A stretch of DNA of 64,000 nt, from contig LVLI01000175.1 of the NCBI GenBank assembly GCA_001687465.1, positions 1-64,000 of the forward strand, in the 5' to 3' direction. Shown here one piece after another: positions 44,238-54,790 of the stretch. The translations under genes and the position numbers were made by a program. Positions within the stretch are counted from its first letter, which is position 1; each line of letters begins with the position of its first letter. The notes under the pieces were generated by a model. The model was not told where the DNA came from and did not search any database. It worked only from the letters and a program-made list of their open reading frames with translations. The DNA is from Halocafeteria seosinensis (Eukaryota; Sar; Bigyra; Bicosoecida).

Positions 44238-47200
44238 ATGAGCGCATCTCTCCAAGGCCGAGGCTTTCGGTTCTCCATCGATCGTGGAGGGACGTTCACG
44301 GATGTTTACGCGGATATACCCGTAAAAGACTCCTCTCCGAACAATGATGATGGTGTGCAGTATAAGCACAGAGTAATGAAGCTCCTCTCTGTTGACCCCG
44401 ACAACTATGAAGATGCTCCTCGAGAAGCCATTCGCAGGATTCTCGAGCAGGAGACGGGAGAACGGATTCCCAAGGACATGCCAATTCCAACCAAGGACAT
44501 TGAGCGCATTCGAATGGGAACTACTGTCGCGACGAATGCTCTTTTGGAACGTAAAGGGGAACGATGCGCTTTTCTTGTAACCAGCGGATTCGCCGATATC
44601 TTGCACATTGGAAATCAATCGCGCCCAGAGATCTTTGACCTCGAAATTAAAATTCCCGGCCTTCTTTACGAAGAAGTCGTAGAGGTTGACGAACGGGTTA
44701 TGCTAATGGATGCCCCTCATGCTGAAGACGACGTGGCGCAGGTATCCGAGAAGGAAGGCGATTCCACGCTTGGGGAGAGGCAAACTAGAGGAGTGACGAA
44801 TCAACGGGTTCTGGTAAGGAAGTCTCCCGACAGAAACGTTGTGGAACAGCAACTAAAGGCATTGTTAAATAAAGGAATTCGCAGTATTGCGGTTGCATTC
44901 ATGCATTCTTACACGTATCCGGAGCATGAAATGCTCGTGGGACAAATTGCCAGAGAGCTTGGTTTCAAACAAATATCCTTGTCTCATGAAGTAATGCCAA
45001 TGGTGAAAATAGTTCCTCGGGGCTTTACATCGTGTGCCGATGCATATTTGAGCCCGGTAATACGAGATTATATTGATTCCTTCTGCTCAGGTTTCGATGA
45101 CAGCATTGGCAACGTAGACCTTTCGTTCATGCAATCAGACGGTGGCCTTGCCCCTGTAACAAAATTCTCGGGACACAAAGCCATACTGTCTGGTCCGGCC
45201 GCAGGTGTTGTGGGATACGCGGAGACTACTCAGCAAATTGCACAGGACGCAATACGTGCTTCCAAGGAGGGATGGTTTTCACCCTCTCATCTTCCACCTC
45301 TAAAGGGAGGGGCAGCCTCGGAAAATATTTCTGACTGTGTATCGGTGGTTGGCTTCGATATGGGCGGAACTTCGACGGATGTATCTCGATTCGATGGTAA
45401 GTGTGCCGTTCTTCCTTGGGCTATAAGGTTCCAGAAAACACAACGTTTACTGCTCAATATGCAGGATCGTTCGAGCACGTGTTTGAGACGAATACCGCAG
45501 GTGTTACTATACAGGCTCCACAGCTAGATATTAACACTGTTGCAGCAGGAGGCGGTTCACGACTTTTCTTTCGTTCGGGGATGTTTGTTGTTGGACCGGA
45601 AAGTGCTGGCGCTCATCCGGGTCCTGTGTGCTATCGGAAAGGAGGACATCTAGCAGTCACCGATGCCAATTTACAGCTCGGTAGAATTCAGCCGCAACAC
45701 TTCCCAAAAATTTTTGGTCCCCGAGAGAATGAAGCTCTTGATGCTGAAGCTACACAAAAAGCGTTTGAGCGGCTGACTGAGGAAGTTAACAAGGAAGAAA
45801 ATGCTGATCTATCAGCAGACTACCCGAAGCATCGGAACGTTGACGATGTTGCATTCGGTTTTATTCAAGTAGCCAATGAAGCTATGTGTCGCCCAATTCG
45901 TGCGCTCACGCAGATGAAGGGGTACGATATATCCAAGCACTGTTTGGCTTGTTTTGGTGGAGCGGGAGGACAGCATGCATGTGCAATGGCAAAGTCATTG
46001 GGAGTCCGCAGTGTTGTCGTCCATCGGTATAGCGGAATACTTTCTGCTTATGGTCTTGCTCTTGCTGACGTCGTGAACGAGGAACAATCCCCATGTCACG
46101 CCATATTTGCAACACCAGCAGAGGAGGGATCCAAAGAACCCACTGAACGCGTTTCTTCTCAAACTCTGGATGAAATTGTCCCCAAACTCGTTGGAATATC
46201 CGAGTCTGCCATCAACAATATGAAGTCAAATTCTTTCGTGTCGGAAAGTATCGACTTGGAATTATTTCTAAACTTGCGATACTCAGGTACTGACAATGCT
46301 GTAAGTAAAACCTATTTGCAATTTCATAGTTAAGGCTCGCTAGCCCTCTTATACACCATTTTCTGCGATTGCAGATGATGACCAAGATACAATTCGGGAA
46401 TTCCAGAGAGCGTGTATCTGCTGTACAAGTTGAAAATGAAGATTTCTATAAGCAGTTGCGGCAACGCTTACCGAGTTGTGTAGATGTTTTTTCTACCCAA
46501 TACAAGCGGGAATATGGGTTTTCGCTACCAGACCGCAGTATCGAGGTGGATGATGTCCGCGTCCGAGTGATAGGTCGAAGCCCTATTAGGACCGCCTTAG
46601 AACTTGCACAATCTAACCCTGTGGCTTCTGAGCGACCAGCCCCATTGGAGTGTCAGAATGTATATTTTGAAGGGCAGAGGGTAAAAACCGCAGTCTATTC
46701 GATGCAGCACTTGCAACGAGGACACACAGTATCTGGCCCAGCCATTCTTATTGACAAAACTTCTACCACTGTGGTAGAGCCGCATTGCACAGCGTATGTG
46801 TTGGATGGCTGTGATATTTTCATTGCTATTGCGGATGACAGTGCAACTGCTGAATCTGAGCGAGCGGGCGGCGAAATACATTGCGATCCCATTCAACTGT
46901 CAATATTTGGCCATCGGTTCATGAGCATTGCGGAGCAGATGGGTAGAACTCTACAACGGACGTCAATTTCCGTTAACATTAAGGAGAGATTAGATTTTTC
47001 ATGCGCTATCTTTGGTCCCGATGGTGGCCTTGTGGCGAACGCTCCTCACATTCCTGTCCATCTTGGTGCCATGCAGGAAGCGATTAGATACCAAATGAAG
47101 CATTGGAACAACGCAGAAGACCCGCTCAAGCCTGGCGATGTTCTTGTTTCCAATCATCCCCAACTAGCTGGTGGAAGCCACCTTCCAGACATAACAGTGA

Positions 47201-48847
47201 TGACTCCAGTATTCCATGGTGATCGAATCGTCTTCTTCGTTGCCTCGCGAGGTCACCATGCAGACATCGGAGGAATCGCTCCTGGGTCAATGCCTCCTCT
47301 GTCAAAGTATCTGGTGGAAGAGGGAGCTTCTATTGTCGCATTCAAGCTTGTGCGTAATAACAAGTTCGAAGAGAATGGTATAACGGATCTGTTAATGGCA
47401 CCGGGGAAGTCAGGCGTCCCCGGTTGCGCAGGTTGCCGAAATTTAAAAGATGTCTTGTCAGACTTAAAAGCCCAGGTTGCGGCAAACGAGCAAGGGGTGA
47501 AATTGATGCACTCTCTCATTGGAGAGTACAGTCTCAGAGTCGTCCATGCATACATGAACTTCATCCAGGTAAGTCCAGCGGTAATAAATGGTGATCTTCC
47601 TTAATGAAAGAGCTATGGGTATAATAAATTGATGGCGCAGGAGAATGCTGAAACAGCTGTACGTGATATGTTGAAGAAATTCTCCACAGATCGTGGATTG
47701 TTGGAGAAAGACAAAGTTGTCGCCCATGACCTCATGGATGATGGTAGCGACATCAATCTAACAATTCACATTGATAGGAATGACGGATCAGCCACTTTCG
47801 ATTTTGAAGGCACCAGCGCGGAGGTTTATGGCAATACAAACGCGCCACCGGCGGTCACCTACAGTGCCATAATCTACTCGCTTCGATGTTTAGTCGGTAT
47901 GTATGCAGCTTGTTGCTGCACTAAGACAGTATTGTACCATCGAGTTTGGATAGTCGTGCAGGAATGGATATCCCTTTGAACGAAGGCTGTCTTAAGCCTG
48001 TGACTGTGAATATTCCGGAGTCATGTATCCTTAATCCCTCGGCTGAGGCAGCAGTGGTGGGAGGAAATGTCCTTACTTCTCAACGTGTGGTGGACGTAGT
48101 ACTGAAAGCGTTTAAAGCCGCTGCTGCATCGCAAGGTTGTATGAATAATCTCACATTTGGGAACGACAGGATGGGCTACTACGAAACAATCGCTGGAGGT
48201 ACGTAGAGTGTTGCTAATGCATTGAGGAATAAATTCATGATACGTATTTCTTGTCACAGGCGCGGGCGCTGGACCTAGCTGGAGCGGTAGGAGCGGTATG
48301 TCGACAACGGCATAGGAGGCCTTCACTGCCGTTTGAATTGTTACATTTTTTGCCTTGTTCTGCAGGAGTGCATACGCATATGACCAACACCCGCATTACA
48401 GATCCAGAGATATTCGAACAGAGGTACCCGGTGTTGCTTCATCAGTTTAGGCTGAGACAAGGGAGCGGCGGAAAAGGCTTATATACAGGTGGAGACGGCG
48501 TAGTTCGGGAAATTGAATTCCGTGCTCCACTCATAGTCAGCATTTTGAGTGAACGACGCGTTCTCGCTCCCTATGGTCTAGAAGGAGGCGAAGATGGCAA
48601 ACGTGGCAAAAATTATTTGACTCTGTGTTCCTCGCAGCGAACAATTAGCCTAGGAGGAAAGAACACAGTACGAGTGCAATGTGGCGATAGGTTACTATTG
48701 TTCACACCTGGCGGCGGAGGGTTTGGTTCTGAAGGCACCGCCCATGCAGATATGAACCTCCAAACAGAGACAGAGGTAGAATACCCTCAAAGGAGACATG
48801 GTGGTGGATCTCTGGCTAAGTTTAAGGCCACACAAGAAAGTGCATAG
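44238..48847 (+). CDS. OPLAH: 5-oxoprolinase (ATP-hydrolysing)
   Basis: Cytosolic enzyme that opens 5-oxoproline to glutamate with ATP, closing the gamma-glutamyl (glutathione) cycle. Seven exons: 44238-45396, 45465-46300, 46375-47568, 47641-47896, 47962-48198, 48260-48295 and 48366-48847. Introns are 61-74 bp and the product is 1399 aa (human 1288). The HyuA-like half has [89 protein letters not shown] and [10 protein letters not shown]. The HyuB-like half has [74 protein letters not shown] and GGGGFG near the end. The 36-nt exon 6 is needed to restore [13 protein letters not shown]. An acidic insert of about 50 residues follows [10 protein letters not shown]. All catalytic and nucleotide motifs are intact. 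Confidence 0.96.
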
Positions 48848-49170
48848 TCAATTCAATTACATTTTCGACCGTAGGTATAAGGTGTGGCTCTTTGAGGGCT
48901 TATCAGTCCGCATGTGGCGGTAGGCTCTGTTAGGACCGGAAACAATGTAATCATGCATTGAACGGGATATTCAAATGGTACTTAGTCAAGTGCTTACCGT
49001 AGTAGGCAACGTTCACGCGGTTTATGCTCCTGCCCAATCCTTCCGGGTAGCGCAGTGTTGTGCTGTGCTCTTCCCTGTTAACATCTCTTGCATGTCCATG
49101 CAACCCAGCACTGCATGTCACGTAGAACACTTAAGATGGATTTCTTCCTCATTGAAATGCTCTCCACAAC
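48848..49170. other. Intergenic region between convergent genes, 323 bp
   Basis: This lies between the stop of 5-oxoprolinase and the stop of the minus-strand hypothetical gene. Only short frames are present. It should contain both 3' untranslated regions. No hairpin or repeat stands out. Confidence 0.45.
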
Positions 49171-49770
49171 CTACCTGTAGTTTCGGCAAGTTCTCCTGTG
49201 AGATTCCGCTAAGGCCTTCTGTAGAATTGACTGTCCATCTCGACAAGGCTGTTGCTCGCGCTGAGTGCGTTCGAACTTTGTAGTGACGTCCGCGCCTCTA
49301 CGTGTAGAGCATGTGCTGCCAGACAAAACGCTCCCATTTCGAGACGACCTGCCGCTAAAACGAGATCCTGAATCTGCGTCAGTGACTTCCCTTTTCTGAT
49401 AATTTGCGCTGACATTTTTCAATCTTTGCTTTCTGGCTGTTTCACGCAACTGATGATTCCATGCCTTTGTGGCATAGTTGTGTTCCCGAATTGACTGCGG
49501 ACACTTTCGAGCTATTGTACCTGCCCGAGCGACCATGAGAGGTTCATTGGCCTGGTTCGGGTACCGTAGATATCTTTCCGGGTAGTCTGTCGTAAAGTCA
49601 TACGGGATTCCTCGGTCAAACGCAAGCGTATGCGGTCTTCCTTTCGGGTGGGTACGTCGATAGGCCTCGGCTGAATGAAAATGTGGTAAAATGTGGTCCG
49701 TTGTCTTCCTGTAGCCGGGACTCCGGTTCCTTGTATCTCCTTGTGGAGGAGTTGCAGACGTGAATGACAT
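49171..49770 (-). CDS. Hypothetical basic protein, 199 aa
   Basis: Single exon starting at the Met of MSFTSATPPQGD; an upstream in-frame Met exists at 49815. The chain is basic and rich in Arg, Tyr, His and Asn. It has an ordered-looking middle with FDRGIPYDFTTDYPERYLRYP and NYATKAWNHQLRETARKQRL, then a Ser/Arg/Gly-rich tail. No signal peptide, membrane helix or catalytic motif was found. Repeated Tyr-Pro/Arg-Tyr patches occur in many microtubule-lumen proteins, but that comparison is too weak for an assignment. It is convergent with 5-oxoprolinase and lies downstream of LAS1 on the same strand. Confidence 0.5.
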   Translation of the reverse strand: MSFTSATPPQGDTRNRSPGYRKTTDHILPHFHSAEAYRRTHPKGRPHTLAFDRGIPYDFTTDYPERYLRYPNQANEPLMVARAGTIARKCPQSIREHNYATKAWNHQLRETARKQRLKNVSANYQKREVTDADSGSRFSGRSSRNGSVLSGSTCSTRRGADVTTKFERTQREQQPCRDGQSILQKALAESHRRTCRNYR

Positions 49771-50079
49771 CTTGTACAATATAGAAATCACAAATAAACC
49801 TTTCCCTACATGCACTGCCCTCTGTTATCACCACTATGTGAATGATGCAACTACCTAGCACGAGAATAACCCAATCCAAAGGAGTTGAAACACTGTCTTC
49901 GTACGAGATGCAACGGGTATCCAGACCATCAACGGTCACATCTCCGGGAATTTGACTCCGGCAGAGTCATCAGCTCGCATTTAATAGTCAAAGATGCGGG
50001 TTATTATTTGTTTCGATATGTCATTTAAGTAAGTATTCATGAAATGCAAGATTTTCTTGTTCATTGACGGGAGCTAGGG
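49771..50079. other. Intergenic region, 309 bp
   Basis: Between the start of the hypothetical gene and the stop of LAS1, both on the minus strand. No supported gene. Expected to hold the promoter of the former and the polyadenylation region of the latter. Confidence 0.45.
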
Positions 50080-52062
50080 TCAAAAGTCTTCCAGGAAACC
50101 AGGCAATTGAAATGATGCCATGCTGCCTACAGGAAGTATTAACAAATTCTGTCGGGCGGGATCCAACTGTTTCCAACGAGGTTTCCCTTTGTGCACTCTA
50201 TTGCTACAAGTCGAATGGTTGCTTGGCAGCTGACCATCCGGATCTAGCTGTTTCCATGGAGGCTTTCCCTCTGGCGTACAGCTATTGCTAGAAGCATCGG
50301 CTCGACTGCCTTGAACTCGAGTGGGCTCGGTTGGCGCTGATTCCTCAGTAGCAGATTCTGAGTTCGAGTTAGCACTAGCGGAAGCACCTTGACCAATTCC
50401 TTGTAACCATTTTTCCATCTCCTCTAGCGACGAGGACGTTGAAGGCCCAGCGGACTGTAAACCTGTTCCCTTTCCGTCGCCAAACACAGAGGTAGCAAGC
50501 GAAACTACGGACTCCTCTCCAGATTCGCAAATGCACTCTGTTTTGCTGTTTGCTGTTGTATCGGTAGTATGATGAAGCGAGTCATCTCGGAAGATAGCAT
50601 TCCACTGGTCTATAGAAATCCAATTTGTAGCTCCATCTACAAAACACACTAGTGGTTCGATGTATTGTACACCAGAATTTATACAATGGTGAGAGTTAAA
50701 TTCGAATGCCTCTTTGTGAGACACATTCTCATTCATGAATTCTTGTTCCCGAGAGTTCCATGACTTTTTACCCAGCAAGTTAGTCGTCTTGTGAGGGTTG
50801 TTCACTCGAGGAATACATGCGTAGGCGGGGTTCCATAGCGACATCCATTGCCTAGATAGAAGAAAGTGCAGCCAGCGCCTCAAGAAATAGAACCTTCTTG
50901 TAGAGGAGAAGTAAGACGTCATAGTACTGCAGAAGTACTTCTCTTGATGCTTGAATTTCTCATGCATGGTATCGAACAGACGCCATTCGTGAGCAAAACG
51001 TTCCAATATTCCCCTAAGAAGGTTTGGGATAAACGATGGAATTCTGCTTTGAATATCGTAAATAACAGCAAGCCAACATCGCAGCAGTTGGGTGAAACCA
51101 GTGCTATCTGCACTTATCTTCAGTAGAGTGGTCGAAGGTACGAGAGGACTATCAAATGTCCAACAGGGAGGCACTGACGGAGAAGAAAGCGTAGTTCCAA
51201 GGTCATCCGGTTTTTGAGGACGTCCGTCCAAAAGCATCGGGATCAGGACTCCACCGATTACCGTGTCTGGGCAATAACTCAAGCGGTCATACATCTTGTC
51301 CAGCAGCTGGCGTTCATCTGAGGCGGAAGCGAAAGGCGAGATAGAGTTACTAATGCTCTTTACTAGCTCTTCTATTTTCGATCCATCAGCATCACTTAGG
51401 ACTTTCAATCTTATGGTTGCAAGATCGCTCAAAATATCAGCCAGTATTTTTGACTGAGATATGTTCTCGAGCCGTCGGTATTGCGGTATCCAATAGTTGG
51501 TGAATAGCCAGTCAATAGCCCAAGAACGAGCATACAGTAGTGTTTCTATGGACGGCAACTGTGTGTGAGTTGCTTCATGTCGAAGATCCACAAGTACCCG
51601 TGGAATGCCCAGTTTCTTTGCAATTCCATTGACTGACATCGCTTTCGCTTTCGTTTGCAGGGGGTCAATTAGCCCATTGACCATCCGAACGATGGCCATA
51701 GAAGTAGCCAGACGGTCTTCCAAGACCGTTCTTGCTCTACTACCGCCCTGTTGCAGTTGCTGGGGGAAGTCATGATGTAGGCCACAAGACAATATATGAG
51801 CTGTGGAAGTCACCGCCACTGGAACTTTCCCTCGAGTTTCCCACGCCGCAATTCTATCCAATGCCCACTGTTTCGAATCCAGTTCTGCCGCACAAAGCGC
51901 CCGGTACACACTGCACCATTCTCCCCACGAGACCCATGGCACGTAGGGAGGCACATCCACGGCAGGTTCCTTCCGGTACGAGGCCGACGCTGACGCTGAC
52001 GCTGCCGACTGTGTCCCTCCGTCTCCTTCACGATGGCGTTTCCTGGAGCCTTTCTGGTTCAT
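50080..52062 (-). CDS. LAS1L: LAS1-like pre-rRNA endoribonuclease
   Basis: LAS1 is a HEPN-type nuclease that cuts the ITS2 spacer of pre-rRNA. It works with the polynucleotide kinase GRC3 in the nucleolus. Single exon, 660 aa. After a low-complexity Ser/Ala start, the conserved LAS1 domain (about 40-200) reads VSWGEWCSVYRALCA, AAWETRGKVPVAVTSTAHIL, MAIVRMVNGLIDPLQTKAKA, IAKKLGIPRVLVDLRHEATH and LPSIETLLYARSWAIDWL. The RHEATH motif is the R-x4-H active site of the HEPN fold. The central part is helical. The C-terminus ends with WKQLDP...LPVGSM, which recalls the short LAS1 C-terminal motif that engages GRC3. It also contains a 27-residue in-frame duplication around the GKPxWKQLDP element, at 50159-50300. 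Confidence 0.9.
   Translation of the reverse strand: MNQKGSRKRHREGDGGTQSAASASASASYRKEPAVDVPPYVPWVSWGEWCSVYRALCAAELDSKQWALDRIAAWETRGKVPVAVTSTAHILSCGLHHDFPQQLQQGGSRARTVLEDRLATSMAIVRMVNGLIDPLQTKAKAMSVNGIAKKLGIPRVLVDLRHEATHTQLPSIETLLYARSWAIDWLFTNYWIPQYRRLENISQSKILADILSDLATIRLKVLSDADGSKIEELVKSISNSISPFASASDERQLLDKMYDRLSYCPDTVIGGVLIPMLLDGRPQKPDDLGTTLSSPSVPPCWTFDSPLVPSTTLLKISADSTGFTQLLRCWLAVIYDIQSRIPSFIPNLLRGILERFAHEWRLFDTMHEKFKHQEKYFCSTMTSYFSSTRRFYFLRRWLHFLLSRQWMSLWNPAYACIPRVNNPHKTTNLLGKKSWNSREQEFMNENVSHKEAFEFNSHHCINSGVQYIEPLVCFVDGATNWISIDQWNAIFRDDSLHHTTDTTANSKTECICESGEESVVSLATSVFGDGKGTGLQSAGPSTSSSLEEMEKWLQGIGQGASASANSNSESATEESAPTEPTRVQGSRADASSNSCTPEGKPPWKQLDPDGQLPSNHSTCSNRVHKGKPRWKQLDPARQNLLILPVGSMASFQLPGFLEDF
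50150..50305 (-). repeat. 81-bp in-frame direct duplication in LAS1 C-terminus
   Basis: Two copies with an 81-bp offset (for example the ggatcc at 50159 and ggatct at 50240) encode GKPPWKQLDPDGQ and GKPRWKQLDPARQ. Similarity extends on both sides (ctattgctacaag versus ctattgctagaag). Because 81 is divisible by three, the duplication added 27 residues without a frame change. Confidence 0.7.
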
Positions 52063-52158
52063 TATCGTCTAAAGAACAGCATTGTTGTGCAAACTAGAGA
52101 GACAAGAAGCACGAAAGATATTTTTTTATCCTCACTCGTTGAGTGATAATAATACAGT

Positions 52159-52391
52159 GTAAGTGTCCTTTCTATCTAGTGGTGTTCAACGTTGGCCTCC
52201 TTTCAACATTGCAGTCTTGCCACAGGAAAATGGACTACGAGAGCCGAAATGACAGGAAAGAGGAAGGACAAGAACGCCCTACAGAAGGTGGACAGCCTCA
52301 AACGGAACGTGAACGAATGCATATGGAGCTAAAGGAGGAACTTTTACAGCTACCAGAAGCGCTCTTCAGAAAAGTGGTGCTGTTTTTGTGA
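52159..52391 (+). CDS. Possible small protein gene (53 aa) with a 5' UTR intron
   Basis: A 53-codon frame (52230-52391) begins MDYESRNDRKEEGQE and ends LPEALFRKVVLFL. It is highly charged then hydrophobic at the end. Just upstream, a GTAAGT donor at 52159 and a TTTCAACATTGCAG acceptor ending at 52214 define a 56-bp intron of typical size in the untranslated leader. This supports transcription in this direction. LAS1 starts only 168 bp away on the other strand. No family was recognised, and the frame is short enough to be fortuitous. It could also be part of a longer transcript. Confidence 0.3.
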
Positions 52392-52565
52392 GAGACCGCC
52401 CGCCAACACAAGCATACAACAAGAATTTATTAGTGGAAGGAGCCTCACTTACGTCGAGGGACGTTTACCCGTGGATGAGATGAGCGTGCAAAATAACGAA
52501 ATCGAATTCACAGGAAGGAAGTGAGGCGGTGGGTGGGGAATAGCACGTGATGTGTACTATTGACA
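52392..52565. other. Short spacer between convergent genes
   Basis: A 174-bp stretch between the small plus-strand frame and the SAYSD1 stop codon. It holds the 3' ends of both; nothing else is seen. Confidence 0.4.
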
Positions 52566-53169
52566 CTAATAGTTATGCCGTAGTTCTCTATCGAAGCGCT
52601 CTGCTGTTAATTGACCAGGTAGAGTTTCGAAGTTATCGTTGAATACTGAATAAGCACTTTTCTCTCCTTTCTTTCTGGTACCCAATTGTGTGCACATCTG
52701 AAGGGAGTGGAGGTCACAGAATTAAAGATGGCTGGCTTTTTCCATACGTATAACAGCTTTCACGTACCAAATACATTAAGGTGACCATGAACCAAATAAG
52801 CCAGAAGTCTCCCAAAAAATAGCAAACCACGAACCATAACGTCACTTTCAGCAAGAACTGTACACAGCAAAGGGTGAGTAGATGTATTCCCAAAGTGCAC
52901 TTCTCAACAACATACCATGGGAGCAAACAAAGCCTTTAGCCATCCTAGCACTGTTCGCTTCCATTCCTCACGCTCAGCCATGCGGTCTGAAATGCATAAA
53001 CGAAGTGGTGGTTGATGGTGATGCCGAGTAGATAAACCCCACAATTTTTCACCATCATAGACGCACTTATAAAGTCCTCATGTGCCTCGTCTCTATATCT
53101 TGCCGGCCGCTGTGCAGGAGGAGGTCTTCTGACAATTTCCCCATTGATAATTAGAGGCGCTCCCTGCAT
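52566..53169 (-). CDS. SAYSD1: SAYSD1 (SAYSvFN domain protein)
   Basis: SAYSD1 is a small ER membrane protein linked in animals to clearance of clogged Sec61 translocons, through binding of UFMylated ribosomes. Exons 53169-53067, 52986-52916, 52857-52768 and 52697-52566 (introns 80, 58 and 70 bp) give 131 aa. Exon 1 is polar (NGEIVRRPPPAQRPARY). Exon 2 ends REEWKRTVLGWLKALFAPM. Exon 3 is one hydrophobic block, FLLKVTLWFVVCYFLGDFWL continuing to VTLMYL, fitting a hairpin or two short helices. Exon 4 carries the diagnostic TRKKGEKSAYSVFN followed by LPGQLTAERFDREL. The human protein has EKKEGEKSAYSVFNPGCEAI and LTAEQLEREL in the same positions. The gene had to be assembled from four short exons, and none of its individual frames would be called alone. 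Function is taken from the animal family. Confidence 0.9.
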
Positions 53170-53453
53170 TGTGTTGTTTCTAGCTCAATCAATTCACTAG
53201 CTCGACAGGAGCAGCATGGAGAGTCCATCAAGCAACGCAGAGGCACGTCATACCCAGCCTCCGTATGGATCCAGTATTTTCAGATAGAATCCTCCAACAA
53301 GATGCACTAATACATGAGCATTTACTGTGGCATACAACCCAATCATTTTCAAACAGTGTTATTGTTTTGGTAAACTTCAATGTATCCTCGTCTGATTCGT
53401 GAGTCATGACAACTCGAGAACAACCTCTCGGCAACAATAGAGACAGAGAATCG

Positions 53454-54272
53454 CTAAAAATCCTGAAAGTGCCTCATTACGCGCTCAATAGATATTGATG
53501 CCGTATCCGATCGCAGCCGCAAGAATGCCATAATGGTCCAGCCTTTCACACGGGTAGGATTTTCTAATCGACCCTGTCTGAGGCCATCTGCTATCGATAT
53601 TTTGCCGTTCACTTTACGTGTATACAAAAAGGGATTACGCGAGTAGTAGTGATCAGAACGGCCGAGATGTTCAGATATGATTTCTTTCACCTTGTTCAAA
53701 GCGTCCAGGAAGTCGAATTCTTGCTCTAAGAACTCAGTCGCGCGATGGTCATGAGCACGGGTTTGCGCCTCGTTCCGTAGATGCGCCTCCACCATTTCCT
53801 CCACTTGTCTCCCAATTCTCCGCGCAATAGTGTCTTCCTCAACATCCGCTTGTGATTGAGGGCTCTCATACTCGGTGAGCTTCTTGTCCACCCACGAGTA
53901 GATTTCTCCCCGTAAGTTGTTGTTGGGAAACTGCGCTCCCGGATTCAGAAGTACGGAATTCGTTGCAGGTGATCTATTGGACTGTTGTAGCCAGCGATTG
54001 ATAGCTGATCTCTCATATGTGTACCCATCTCCAATGACGGTAGGTTCAGTCATGATGGTTTGTGTGATGGGACAAATGAACGACGGCGAGCACTCAGCTT
54101 CCACGTCCGCTCCGTGTCGACTTCGTAGCTTTTGAATCTTATCCTCTAGCCTCTCCCTGACACCTGTATTCACGGACGACGAACGAGGAGGAGGCCGGGT
54201 ACCTCCTCTCTGAGACGTAGACGCATTATTTCCCATCCCTTGTAGCAGGATGTTGGTGGTGGCGGATACCAC
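53454..54272 (-). CDS. U-box domain protein, probable E3 ubiquitin ligase (tandem copy 1)
   Basis: Single exon. The U-box (about residues 60-135) reads SPSFICPITQTIMTEPTVIG, DGYTYERSAINRWLQQSNRSP, then LRGEIYSWVDKK. U-boxes are RING-like folds that recruit E2 enzymes without zinc. The first frame Met is at 54272, but the second, at 54236, gives MGNNASTS, an N-myristoylation consensus (Gly 2, Ser 6). If used, the protein is 260 aa and membrane-tethered. A helical middle is Glu/Arg-rich. The last ~75 residues (RKVNGKISIADGLRQG...MAFLRLRSDTASISIERVMRH, in part) match the end of the neighbouring U-box gene and form an unnamed shared domain. The pair is tandem on the same strand, so it arose by gene duplication. 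Substrate is unknown. Confidence 0.8.
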   Translation of the reverse strand: MVSATTNILLQGMGNNASTSQRGGTRPPPRSSSVNTGVRERLEDKIQKLRSRHGADVEAECSPSFICPITQTIMTEPTVIGDGYTYERSAINRWLQQSNRSPATNSVLLNPGAQFPNNNLRGEIYSWVDKKLTEYESPQSQADVEEDTIARRIGRQVEEMVEAHLRNEAQTRAHDHRATEFLEQEFDFLDALNKVKEIISEHLGRSDHYYSRNPFLYTRKVNGKISIADGLRQGRLENPTRVKGWTIMAFLRLRSDTASISIERVMRHFQDF

Positions 54273-54790
54273 TCCAGAGCTCGGTTAACCATGCCACATC
54301 GCCATGAGCAGGATGGCTAGATCCTCTTGCTCACTGGGAGAGAAACCAACATTGCGGGATGCTAACAACACCATATTGCTATTCGTCAATGAAGCGCCAT
54401 GAAGGGCCTTTTGATGCTTGATAGGGCTTGAAGGGCAACTTCACAAAATGCTTCACACAGGGATTCACACCAGTCTACCAGCCATCTGCATGGAATCAAT
54501 GGCTCGTTTCAGCAGCTCATAGGTATATATGACGGGATCGTTTGTTATAGTGTGCATGTCAGGATTCAGTTAGCGTTGAGACGCTCGGAATCACTTGCGG
54601 CTACTTGTGAAGTTCCCATTCAAATCCTGGAGTAGTGATATATCGAACATGTGCGAAACAAGTGTCAACCAACAGCCATTTGGCTCAAGTTAATTACACC
54701 TAGAGCAACGAAACAAATATAGACTTCGACAATAACTATGACATGCAGTGGATATGAATCCAACTTGAAAGACTGAGCTCAGGAGATAGA
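54273..54790. other. Intergenic region between tandem U-box genes
   Basis: A 518-bp spacer holding the promoter of copy 1 and the 3' end of copy 2. I see no third, degenerate U-box copy in it. Short frames only. Confidence 0.45.
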
